64,000 nucleotides of DNA from Calonectria ilicicola (lineage: Eukaryota > Ascomycota > Sordariomycetes > Hypocreales > Nectriaceae), in NCBI GenBank assembly GCA_020809705.1, contig CP085835.1, positions 2,728,001 through 2,792,000 on the forward strand. Direction: 5' to 3'. The notes under the pieces are model-generated. The model saw only the letters and a list, made by a program, of their open reading frames with translations. It made no database searches and was not told the DNA's origin. A program made the translations under genes and the position numbers. This document shows, in pieces, positions 1-11,400 of this stretch. Position 1 is the stretch's first letter. Each line of letters begins with the position of its first letter.

Positions 1-1
1 C

Positions 2-1004
2 TATTGCTCAGCAGTCCAACAACTGGGGTTGGCCTTGAATAGCAGCGAGGCCCGATCTCCTGCTGTGCTCGGAACTGCCGTGCTCTTGTGGCAATTCGAC
101 GTAAGAACTTTTTTGTATTTCCAATTAGCACACACTGATAGCTTTGCAGATTATCATGGGCGAAGACCGTTTGGCTTCTCGGAGCGCGCACCGTCAAGGC
201 CAGATCGACATTTTACGTCTCCGCTTAGCGGGAAGATCTGACGGAGAAAATTGGATCAATCAATCTGCTTTGGCCAACGTTCAGATGTTTGATCTTGGCA
301 CATCCAAAACCACAACATCCAATCTTCCGCCAGTTGATGCCGTTACGTCACATATTCCACCCCTACTTCCCCTTCGGCGCGTATTGCCAGACGTGGCAGC
401 CATCAGCGCGGCCATCCCACCCTTGCTTCGGAAATCACCAACTTTTGAAGAGATTGCAAGTTACACTCAGCGGTTGCAGGAAATTGAGTTCATTCTACAG
501 TCATGGGAAGATCAATTGCCAGCAGAGATGAGGTACACTTCTGTTGTGAACCCATTACCGAGGGAAACGGTGCCATATCCAGAATATGTCATTCTCCTTC
601 CCGGTATGAGCTCTGCTGGAATATGGACAGCATATTGGTTGGCCAAACTATCTCTCTTCAGAAACATGTTATTGCTTCATCCTTCTGCAAGCGCAGCTGG
701 TCTGTACGTAACATCAAGGCAACAACTTCGGAGCAATATGCTTGATGTGGTCGACTGTATTTGTTCGGCCATCCCTTATATGCTTGGTCGTGCGAGACTT
801 CACATGGGAATGTCACCTGGGGAGCCGGTACCCACAGTAGGGGCTATGTTTAGCACAAGAGCCTTGTTCATTTGTGCGCAAATTCCGGGGTTGCCAGAGA
901 TCCAACGAAATTGGATCCTTCAATGCTTGTACTACATTGGTAATGAGAAAGGAATAAGGCAAGCCTTGCTATTAAGGCAGGAAGTTTTACACGCAAGGGT
1001 TTGA
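2..1004 (+). CDS. Zn2Cys6-type fungal transcription factor, C-terminal part (cut by window edge)
   Basis: This is the 3' end of a gene that begins left of the window. Two exons are visible, 2-100 and 150-1004, joined over a 49-base intron with a GTAAGA donor and a TTTGCAG acceptor; the frame is kept across it. The product resembles the C-terminal ligand/regulatory region of fungal-specific Zn2Cys6 regulators (fungal_trans_2/DUF3468 type): a helical region with LQEIEFILQSWEDQLP near the middle and a closing helix containing ALFICAQIPGLPEIQRNWIL, as in many such proteins. The DNA-binding cluster must lie outside the window, so the zinc-binding cysteines cannot be checked. It is a presumed nuclear regulator with unknown targets. 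The next gene is on the other strand and converges on it, so it gives no hint of target. The family call rests on overall resemblance, not on a diagnostic motif. Confidence 0.72.
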
Positions 1005-1167
1005 TCACTTGGAGAAGTAATGAGAGAGTACGATTCTAATGAGCATTAATTTCAGCGTGTTTGCGTTCATAGTTAGTACCATTTCTATTATTGGTGCCCC
1101 TAAGCTCTCTTCTATCTTATTATTCATGTTTCGGGTATTTTTTCAGAGCTGCGTCTATACCAATATT

Positions 1168-1769
1168 TCATGCATTGCAGCTTTCTATTTTATCATCACT
1201 GTGATAAATCGTGCCACAATACGTTGCTGTAGGGCTTCCCTCGTAGTCCCGAGCGGAATCAGTATTGTGTATATAGACAGCTCGCCATCTCCCGGGCTCT
1301 TCATTACCGTCATCTTTAAAAACTCCTTCCCTGGTGACGGGAAATTCCATAATGTCAGGATTGGGATATTTGTTGCACTTTGTGTTGGAAAAAGTAAATA
1401 CTTTCTGGTTCCTGCTGGTGCTATAGTCTCGAGGGTATTTTTCAGTTTCTGTATTCGACGTTAGAATACAAAAAAAAAGGGCCATCATCCTTCACCAATA
1501 TTCAAGTTACCTCCTACAGTTATTCCTGCACGTTGCAGATTCACTCCCCAAGAAACCGCCAAATGAGCTTGAATCCCGTCCACGGTAACATTGCCTATAC
1601 TGTAAGTAATTTTCGTATAGAACCTAAGTCGTTACCCACCACATTTTAGTTTTAAGGATGCATCAAGACCTTTGACGTTGACGGGGGTGTGGCTCGGAAG
1701 TTCCCTTTTCAACGAGTTGGGAGCTGTGAGTGCCAAAGGAAATAAGGCAATGCTCATAGTGATCTTCAT
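1168..1769 (-). CDS. Secreted guanyl-specific RNase / ribotoxin-superfamily protein
   Basis: I read a three-exon gene on the minus strand: 1769-1636, 1599-1511 and 1448-1168, 167 residues. A signal peptide is followed by a Lys-Arg site near residue 22. The mature part has four cysteines and the order of motifs of the RNase N1/T1/alpha-sarcin fold: a YPxxY segment, MEFP (the catalytic Glu), RAVYI (the catalytic Arg) and CGTIYH (the C-terminal catalytic His). The family normally has YPH in the first motif; here the His is replaced by Arg (YPRDY). In RNase T1 that His takes part in catalysis, so activity may be reduced or changed. The protein would be secreted and would cut RNA, or be an inactive relative. 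The second intron (62 bases) has a good TTCTAACG branch site; the first would be only 36 bases, short for a fungus, so the exon 1/2 junction is the weak point. It converges on the regulator at the left edge. Confidence 0.68.
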
Positions 1770-4696
1770 GATGTTTAAAAGGTTATTGCTTGAACACATA
1801 ATGAACCGATTAAAATACTTGAATTATCAAAGCGGATAATGAAATCACGATTCAGATGACAGACTACATAATGCCAATTGGACTTTTATATGCACAACTA
1901 GAAATCGAGGAGGAAAAATTATTTGTCGCCCGGATTTGCCACCTGTGTAGAGCCAACACATAGGAATGCACAATAGTGTATATCACCGCACATCACTGAA
2001 AGATGGGCACGTCGGTAGTTATCTTTCTCCTCTCAATCCGTTGTCCATATGGTTTAGTGTCTTGGACTGACATCATCCACTTCGTCTCAGTACAACTTTA
2101 TTACCGCTAGTGTTAGATCTCGTGTATAGAAGAACACACTCTTCATAACCAGACCCACCTTGCACTCCCGAAATTTTGGCTACTCGCATGAGCACCTTCA
2201 CTCACAAGTGAAAGAGTGCATGATGTAAGCGGAAGAATATATTACAGCTCCACTACCAGAAAACACGTGGATCAACAACACGAACCAAAATATCGGATTT
2301 AATTGATATACTTTCACTTTTATCTCCGAATCATCAGAATGACTATCTATTCCACTTCCACGCTTGCCCGATGACACCAACTACTTTGCCGAGCACAGGA
2401 TGAACACTGGCGGGCCTCAAAATCCATCCTTCCACTATCACATCACGAATGGGCCCATCAGCATATATTTTGGGCGCTATTGAGGCTTGAGCCCCGGCCT
2501 TTTCTTCGCGGACATCTTGCTCCTTTGGACTTGAACAAGATATCAATCACATTATTCGTAGGATCGCCTATACATGCCAAGCTTTGCCCCGACCACGGCA
2601 TTTTCTATCCTGACTGGGCGTACCGTGTGCCTGGTTGATTGGCAGCACAGGGGTGCTTTCGAACCCCAATTCGGCTATACCGGCATCGCTACCACGTTGG
2701 TCGCAGCGTGGGTGGAGCGACATGCCAAGCAGGGGAACCGATGCACCCACTAACTGGGGGCAAGGTCAACGCTGCGGGCAGGGCACCTCTTGAGCTACGA
2801 TATCGGGTGATGGTCCGATGGATGAAGATAATGGGCCCCCTGCATTTGGCCATCCAGGTCGGGCACCCCTGAGTTGCATTCTCTCATCGGTGTCAGCCAC
2901 GATCTGCATCCTCCCCGCCACCTTCGGATTCGGGCAAACCTCCATGCTTCGGCTGGAATGCAACACAACAGAGTAGCAATCAACTGCCTTAAGCTTTTAG
3001 ACTTGGAATGTTTTAAGCGTATCTCTTTCTTAACTTCCTTAACTGTAAAAAACTGTCATCGCATCATGGTTTAGAAAAGGTCCGATATCCTTGCACCTGG
3101 TCCAGTTGGGATCGACAACCTGAGCCCCTTGTCAAGATTTAGGCAGCATGTGAAAGTTTTGGCCCAGCCACGCCGCGGCGATTTATTTTGGCTTTTGGGT
3201 TTGATCAATGATTCGTGCGCAAAATCAGGGTGCGCTGCTGGTCTCTGAGCCGATTTTTCGAATGTTTCAGATTTTTTGATCGTCGGTTCATCCACTCAAT
3301 CCGTCCCCAACTCCAAGTACAAACCACAACAAGGATAATCCCCAAACGGCGTCCCGGGTCAGAGAAACTTGACAGGTCCCAGGGTCTTTACAAATAAAAG
3401 TAATTTAATAGTGTTGTTTCATGCTTCGGACCATCAAGTAGGTAATTTCGTTTTCCTTGAAAACCGTATTTTGTCTTCAATTCTAGTCACTAGTATCCTG
3501 AACCATACCATGAGGTAGAAGTTCGATGCTATGAGACCCAATTACCGGTGCGGAAATGGTGCATCTGCCGGAAGTCTCTTTCCGTAAATTCACCCTCGTA
3601 TTTTTAATGCTACAATTAGATTTCCTGCCCTCTATAGAGGTAAAATATGCTCATGTGTATGATTTGCTAAAGACATGCCCAAAAATCTCAATTTGGTCCA
3701 TGGTGGGGCGGGCTCATCCGCGCCCAGAGTTTTATTTAGGGTAGCGGATGAACTGCACCACATATTAAACATCACGAGACGGAAGCGAACATTTACTCGT
3801 TTCTTAGATCCTTTCACATCGTATAGGTCAAATATTTTAGGATTGAATTAAACTAGAATTATCTACCCAAAAATAATAGCCTGTTTTGCAAGAAGAGTTG
3901 ATGTTGTAGCTCTTTAGCCTCAATTCCAGCCATGGCGGATAGCAGTCTTTCCCAGCGCCAGTGGCGTCAACCCCATGATCACGGTTATGGCTAATGATCG
4001 TGCACATCTCGCCTAAAGCTACTTTGGATTGTCCTTTCAAATCCGCTGCGGTCCGACGAGGCAATTAAGATTTCCCACTCACAATTTAGCATTATTTACA
4101 TTGAGTGGGCTATCCATGATTTCATTCACCAACACTGACCACGTGACTCTGTACTTGCGCCTTTGATGCGCGCACATACATAAATCTGGCAGGGTACCCC
4201 ACATCCAATGGGACATGGTCTCGATTCATCATCAACGGCGGGCTTTTCGCACCGGGCAAGCATGAAGTGTACATCGCGGCCGATAAAAAGCTTCATCTGC
4301 GCTGCGCCTCAAAGCTGTACCTTTTCATGCACATTTGCCTTGTTGATCTGGTTCAGGCAAATACCTACGATGCCTGGCCAAAGCGTGCACAGCGAAAGGG
4401 ACGCTAGCCACTCTAGGATTAATTGGGCATTATTCTGCAACCTGCTGACAGCTTGGCACAAAAATTTTATGGTTGGGGAATACAGGGCTTCTTAGCGGGC
4501 GCGGGCCCGTCGCGAGTGCCCGCCCGCCGCTAAGAGTGTGTGCATGCCAAGGAACTGGACGTTTACCCCTGGGAAGGCAAAGTCTGGAGAGGATGGATGG
4601 ATGGTTTAGTGCTACAGCGAGGCATGACAGGAGCGCAAATCATTTGGGGGAAAATGGTTCGGCGGGGCACAAGACTCGCATTCAACAACCTAATCA
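1770..4696. other. Intergenic stretch without recognisable genes
   Basis: About 2.9 kb with no open frame that I recognise and no splice-connected series of coding segments. A GC-richer block lies at about 2380-2970, with overlapping short open frames on both strands that show no family motif. The rest is mixed AT-rich sequence. A GC-rich hairpin is listed separately at 4491-4534. Confidence 0.5.
4491..4534. repeat. GC-rich inverted repeat (hairpin)
   Basis: The left arm CTTAGCGGGCGCGGGC and the right arm GCCCGCCCGCCGCTAAG are nearly perfect reverse complements around a short loop. It lies about 160 bases beyond the 3' end of the broken membrane-protein gene that runs on the minus strand. 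It could form a stem in RNA or DNA, or be the remnant of a small mobile element; no target-site duplication was seen. Confidence 0.5.
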
Positions 4697-6115
4697 CTAC
4701 GTTCTCTGAGACACAGCATCATCATCGCCCGAGATGCCATCATCACTCCTCCCCTCGCGCTCTTCTCGTTCCACCCGTTCCCCTGTAGTTTTCCTCTCGC
4801 CCATCTGCTGCCAAAAGTGACGTTCCTGCTCCGTGAGGTGGACCTCGCTCTCTGCCCTCCAAATGAGTGGGAAGAATTCCGTCATCAGGGACCTCCCTGC
4901 TCCTGGGATGGTCTTCTCGAGCTCTCTCAGAGCACCCCGCACCCCAGCCGTCTGCCACGGCTCCAGCTTCTCCATTGGCAGCTGACCGTCTGGGGCGGTC
5001 GGCTCGCTGACGCTGGTTCCGAGAATCGTTGGCCGCTCCGTAAATGGCACCATCGAGAGCCCCAGACTCTCGGGGCTTCGGTGGACCGTGGCGGCGTGGA
5101 TGTTCTGCAGCATGCCTCCCCCGCAAATGAGCATCAGGTACCAAGTGCCCGACTTAATCCCAGAGACAGAGATTAATTGGCACACCCAGAGGAGAGTCAG
5201 TGTCAGAAGCCACCAAACTGTTTGCGGGAGCGATTTGGAGTCTGCCGTCGCCATCCTTTCGATGTCCCAAGCTGAGCCGGTGCCAATCAGGATCAGGGCA
5301 TGGCGGTGCCCATTCCCCCGAGTGATACACACCGTCTTGGGCTTGCGCTGAGGTGGTGGCACTGCCGGGACTGCGCCCAACTCCAAGTTCGTGTCTGCCG
5401 CTGGTCTGTCTGTCGCTGGCTCTCTTGATCCATCCAACCTGTACCCTGGCCACTTCTTATGTTGCCATTGGGGTAGACTGCCAGTCAAGAGCGATCCTAG
5501 GGTGCCGGTGAGGGTGAGAGTGAAGATGGACCAATTCCCATCTTTGACCTAAGGGATGATCGACACTGCCAGTTGGGAGGCGATGACGAGCCAGCCAATC
5601 ACCCAGACTCTGTCGAGAGCTGGGGCCTGTTGGTATTTTAGCTCTCGAATGTCCACACGGAGGGAAATCCGCGGGGTCGGGGCGTCAGCAGCCAATCCAG
5701 CTGCCGCCTTGTTCTCAGCCGCGCTCAGCTTGGCCACTTCCGGCCCTGGGTTGGCAGCGACAAAGAGCTCATGGTCGCGGAGAAGACGCCCCAAGAGCCA
5801 GGAGCGGTTCTCGCGACGGTACCCTTTGTCGCAATTGATGACCACGGCGTTGATGTCGGGGGTGGGCGGCATCAGCTGTTTGTCACCAAAGATTGACTCC
5901 AATGACAAGAAGGCGTAACCCACCCACCCAATGGAGAAGGCCACAGGAGTCAAGTAGACTCGTAATCCCCTATGCCCTGGTTCCACGTAGTAGCCGTGCA
6001 ACTGTGCTATGGCCTTCTGAATGATGTGGCCACCGATGAGCAGCAGAAGCGAAAGGATATCCACCGGGTTCCGCCACTGGCTGATCAGTTCGTCGGAGAT
6101 GGCCATGGTTTCCAA
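4697..6115 (-). pseudogene. Conserved fungal membrane protein of unknown function, interrupted by one in-frame TAG
   Basis: One frame runs from the ATG at 6115 to the stop at 4697 (472 sense codons) and is broken only by TAG at 5551-5549, after codon 188. Translation on both sides is clearly coding. The N-terminal part starts MAISDELISQWRNPVDILS and has a hydrophobic segment, a GWVGYAFLSLES segment, and NxxYRRENRSWLLGRLLRDHE. After the stop come further hydrophobic segments (VWWLLTLTLLWVCQLISVSG) and an acidic, hydrophilic tail. I recall similar uncharacterised proteins in Eurotiales; no function is known to me. In my recollection of the family a Trp follows the Pro at the break, so TGG to TAG (a C-to-T change on the other strand) is a plausible cause. 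No good splice sites flank the stop. It may be a recent pseudogene, a strain-specific null allele or a sequencing error. The start could be the first Met (METMAIS) or the fourth residue. Confidence 0.75.
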
Positions 6116-8415
6116 AGAGATGGTTTGAAGAGGACCAAAGAAAGAAGAAGTCTGCCCATGTCGATTAATTCAGAAAGCTTCCTTCACTTCTCTTTTAAAA
6201 ATCCCACTGATATCATTAATGTGTTTTTGCGTGTCCCAAAAAAGAAAAAAAAACGCAGCTGAGCGAGCCGTGCCCACATTGCAGCAATCATCCATCACCC
6301 ACGCCAAGTGAAAGCGCTTCTGCAGTTTGATGGCAAACATGCGGATGTGTGCAGGCGGGCCGTGATTAGCGCCTGAAAGTGGCTCCATGAAGTGACTCCG
6401 CCAGAGGTGGCTTTCCGATAGGCTTGACCGGGCCATTCTGTCTTTTTATTGGGCTCGCTTGTGGCATCTGAAGACTTGCATTTCAGAACCAATGTCGAGA
6501 GCGCTTTACATTTCTACCAAGATAAGAGGGGACTGAGACATCTACGTCACTGTTTGTGCCGTGCCATGCAGGTCTCCTTATCCCGTCGCGCGTACGGGAA
6601 TGAGGCGTTGGGAGATGGATGCCTAGATGCCTTTGACAGAACGGATGGCCGGCACTTGACGTATACAGTCGATGGCTTGGCGTTTATCATCTCAACAGCG
6701 CCAATACGTTTCAACATGGGCGCATGCATAGCGAATATCTTCTCTCCTAGAAGGATAGTGAGAGCCATCTCTTAGGGATGAGCAACGGCTTCTCCCCTTC
6801 ACCGGTGGATGGATTGGCCAAGGATTCTGTCATGTCAATCAAGGTGCGGCTACCCGGCGTCAGCAAACATCGTCCCGATGCGCTTTGCTTATTACGGCTG
6901 AAGTAGCGATTGAGTAAGCGCTAAAGTTGTGATACTCGTGAGGTGGCAGCCTTTAAGTGAGACAGCCACATATCACAGTGTACTGATGCAGGTGTCCGGA
7001 CCAGACGGAAGCCACGTCCCCTCACCTCCCGAGCTTTCTAAAATAGCGACCCCTCCAAATCCAATTTGCGGGAGAGCCCAGCTTTCGTGTTTGCGTGCAA
7101 AATATTAAGGAAAGATATTAACAGCATTTTCCGATAAGTTTTTGCTGCATATCCGATGTTCTTGCAAGCTCAGCCTGAGCGTGCTTCACACTGGTTTTTG
7201 AGGACTGGGCTTTTGGTGTGGTTACCTCCCTGCAGGTTTCCTTTGATGGCACACATATGGTATTATCCCGTACCCTCCCGAAATTGGGTGGCGTCATCTG
7301 TAATATGCTTCCCGGTTTCATGCAGTTCTCCTTCACAGCCCACTGCTCGTTCCCGCGATCCCCACCACCTCTCTGCTCCCTTTTTACTGAAACCAAATGT
7401 GAGCTTTTTTCCAGTACCCGTAATGAGGTACCACAGAGCAGAAGTATTTTGTAAGCTCGGAGAAATTATCCCAAGGACCGGTCGGAAGCGGCTGCGAGTT
7501 GTGCGGCAGAAGGAAGAGTGCCCGAGGTAGCACAACGAGGCGGCAGGGGGTTGTGCCTTGAATGCCTGACAAGCCTGCGACAAACCATTGGACCTGATCG
7601 AATTTCTGTGGAGTAGCGGCAGCGGTGCTGAAACTAGAAATCTTACTTGCATTCGTATTCGTAGGACGCGATCAGCATGCATGTGAAAAGAGTCTGGCTT
7701 CAAGCTGCTTGAAGTCCTGCCGCAATATGGATTGTTCTGAGGTAAATGGTAGATTTGACTAGATCAGGAGGATTAAATAAGGAAAAATAACAGGCCAATC
7801 AGGTTGTTCACTTTCCCTTCGCTAGGTTTTAAGGCCAAGATGCTTCCTGTCAAGATATATTCACCAACAAGGTGTCCCGTTGACAAACCGAAGTTGTCAA
7901 GAGGACCCCAAAATTATCGCATTTCAGCTAACTTTGTTGAACTTAAATGCCACAGAAGGATTGAATGGCGTAACCTGAGATTTGAAAAGACTTTATTCGA
8001 TTGCTATGAAGTTCTCGTCTTCCAATGGGCTATCCCGGCCACCATGTCGTCCACCCACACCCTGCATTACCATATCATACAAGATGAGATGATTTTTGGT
8101 TTTCTGTTTGATTTCACATGTCTGATGCGAAGCCTAGGATGTGGCTACACAGTATGTAAAGCATTCATTACTAGAGTGCAAATCCTCTTACGGCGCTTGC
8201 GTCAGCGTTTCCTTGCCATTTTATATTTGCGACCATACCCGCTCTTCACTGTGCTACGAAAACACTCACGAACTCATCCCGAGATTGTACTTGAAGATCG
8301 AGGCATTCTCTGTGCCGTTTTCTATACCAGTATCAGCCTTTCAAAGCTTTTCAACACCACTCCCCTATCTTAGTTTTTTGAGAACCCGAAGACAACCCTG
8401 GGAAACTCAAGAACT
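6116..8415. other. Intergenic stretch, nothing recognised
   Basis: About 2.3 kb between the divergent 5' ends of the broken membrane-protein gene and the NLR gene, so it should hold both promoters. Short overlapping open frames on both strands (for example 6449-6775 plus, 6547-6768 minus, 7263-7703 minus, 7804-8373 plus) show no family motif and no consistent intron structure. I do not call genes here. Confidence 0.45.
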
Positions 8416-11400
8416 ATGGCTTCCTCCGGGCTTCAGATAACCGCGCAAGAAGAACCGAAGATAGCGACACCAGATGGTAAGACTTTGAATACTGGACTCA
8501 ATAATATGAGGTATATTTTGCACTATTACGTACTGACACACACATGTAGTAATCAAGCGTCTTTTCAAACAGATCGTTCACGAACTAGCAGATCAGGACA
8601 TCTTCGTCAAAGGATATTCTCCATCGTATTTTGTCGTGTATGCACATGATAATGACGACATTGCGCCTGCCAGAGCAAACATTGTCAAGAACCTGTTGTA
8701 CTGGTTCGAAAAAGTTCAGAGTCGAATGCTCTCCGATAAATACCCTCTGAACTCAACAAGATCTGATGGCGAAGATGTATCCGACAATATCGTGGCAAGC
8801 CAATCTTGTTTGCTGCCGCAAGCAGATCCAGGAGATGGACTAGTGGGCTCAGTTGATCGAGTCATCCTGTTCTATTCCGAGCTCTTGCAGAAGTATTACG
8901 AGCATGATTTTACCGAAGGTTTCATCGAAGAAATTGTCCAGAAACGTGAAAAAACGGAGAACAAGTCAAAGCCAGATATATCTGGATTCCTTGATGTTTT
9001 GAAGAAAAACTGCAAGAAGGATGGTTTCCATCATGTGTTGACCGAGCTTGCATTCCTGAAAATTAGGCATGCTGAGCTCAAAAAGGAAGGAAGAATGAGC
9101 GGCATCATCTCCGTTTCTCTTAATCAACCTCTTAGCTCTGGTTTAGACTATTTGCCTTTCGTCCACGAGGCGGATATTTTTGAAGAGTATGAGTCACGCA
9201 TGAGCGATAAGACTGACCCAAAGGGCAAGACTGGCCCAAAGGAAACTAAGATGCCAGATGACGAAAATGATCTAACTTACAAGTTGTTTTTCGACTTACT
9301 TGTTAGATTGCACCCCCAAGATCTCGAGAGCAAGGCGATTCTTACGTTTCGAGCGACAACAATTTCTCAATTGGCTATACACGGATGATGAACCAGAAAG
9401 AATACACCGAAACAACATGAATGAGCGCTATGGTGAAACTGGAAGATGGATTTTGAGCCACAAGGAGTATGAGCGATGGAGAACGGCAGAGTGCAGCCCC
9501 ACTTCTGGGTCGAGCGAAAAGGTTACGACACGTCATCTGTGGTGTCGCGGAAAACGTACGTATTCTATCGCACTTGAATTCTTTTTCTCAGACTAAATTC
9601 CAAATATAGCTGGCGTGGGGAAGTCGATCATAGCGTATGTGGTGATCATGTCCCTCTTTCTGAATGTGGCAATTAAACTAACACCAAACAGATCTGTTGT
9701 CATCGGTGATCTTTTATCATCCTATAGCGAGAACTCTTCTATCGCAGTGGCCTATGAGTTCTACAAGAGACAACGAAAACAGACAGCACAAGCATTTATC
9801 CTAAGCATGGTCAAGCAACTCGTTCAAAAACGCAACAGCATTTCGGAAAGGGTATACAAAATTGCATCTTCGTATATGGACCAACCCAAAGAATATTGCA
9901 CCCTCAAAGAATGTCAAGCGCTTTTGAATGCTATGATAGACGAATTCACAGAAGTATTTTTTGTTGTTGACGGATTGGATGAGGTTCCTGGAGGAGAAGA
10001 GTATCTTCAAGCAACCCGTTTACCATCCTATCTCAGAGGGACGAAAGCCAATGTTTTGACCATATCTCGGGATTTGAATTATATCGAAAAACAACTCCTT
10101 CCGTACCACGTGCCTGTTCTAGACATCGAAGCGCTCGACAAGGATGTGGAGGAGTACATCAATTATCGAATGCACACAGAGCCAGAGTCAACAGAGTTGA
10201 GCATTTATTTGGAAAAGGACCCAGTTCTCAAAGAAAAGATACTGGAAGGGCTGGTCCGAAAATCATGCAAAACGTAAGGGTTCATTTCTCCTTTTTCACT
10301 GACCCTATTAGTTAACTGGCCATTTTCTAACAATAAAACAGATTTCTACTGCCTAAGTTAAACTTCAACTTCATTCTAAACGCCGCAAAGCGTGAAAAAA
10401 CTGTGAAGGCAATTTACAAGGCGGTTGAATCGATTCCGTCCTCTCTCAAAACAGCATACAAAGTGTACATGAAACGAATATTGGAGAGTAGTGATGCCGA
10501 GATCGCCCAGGACGTTCTTGCTTGGGTCGTATATTCCAAAGAACCAGTCCAGATGGATGTGATCGCGCAAGCAATTGCAATACTCAAATACAAGGAGCTT
10601 GAGAACGTAATCTCCAGTGAAGACTTGTTTGCGTCTTGTCAAGGGCTACTGGACGAAAAACAACAACCTAATTTCGTATCGTTTGTTCATTTCAATGCCC
10701 TGGAGTTTTTCCGTCTTGAAAAAACAGAACGGTACCTCAAGACTTGGTTACCATTTGGTCAGCGGCGAATTGCAAAAGCATGTCTCAGGTGCTTGATACT
10801 TGCCGATTCAGAACAGAGAGAAGCGGCCCCTCTGTGGAAATATGCTGCTAAGTACTGGGGTTGTCATATTGGAACGGACTACGTCGAACTCAAAAGGTTG
10901 ATTAACAAATTTTTATCGAAGTCCGGACTAGTCGCTAACGCAATGAAATACCTGGCTCTGAATGCTGAATCTGCCTTGCCAGAATATAGGTTCGTTCCGA
11001 TGCATTTCTCGGAACCGACGTCTGGCTACTCTCAGCATAACCTTACTAGCGGTAGTGATTCATTTGAAACATTCTTTAGCCACCCGGTCCCTTCAGAGTG
11101 CTATGGAGCACATGCTGCAGCTTTCTTCGGATTGCAGGAGTATTTCAATGGAAGCGACTCAGAAGATCTTGAGCGAAGAGACAGCAATTACTGGACTCCG
11201 CTCTGGTGGGCTGTCCTAGGAAGGCACGACAGCATGGTCAAACTCTTGCTTGATAAAGGGGCCAATGTTGGCACCGAGAGCAAACAGAAGAAAAGGTTCC
11301 CCAACTGGATGCTGGGCACTGAATGGAAATGTCCCCAGATTAAGAAGGGTGCTATTACACTGGAGGCAGGCGATCAATGTTATGTTGGTCATGCCTGGAC

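Noticed and set aside
2343..2966. Overlapping short open frames on both strands in a GC-richer block
   Set aside because: No recognisable motif and no extension by splicing; composition alone is not enough to call a gene.
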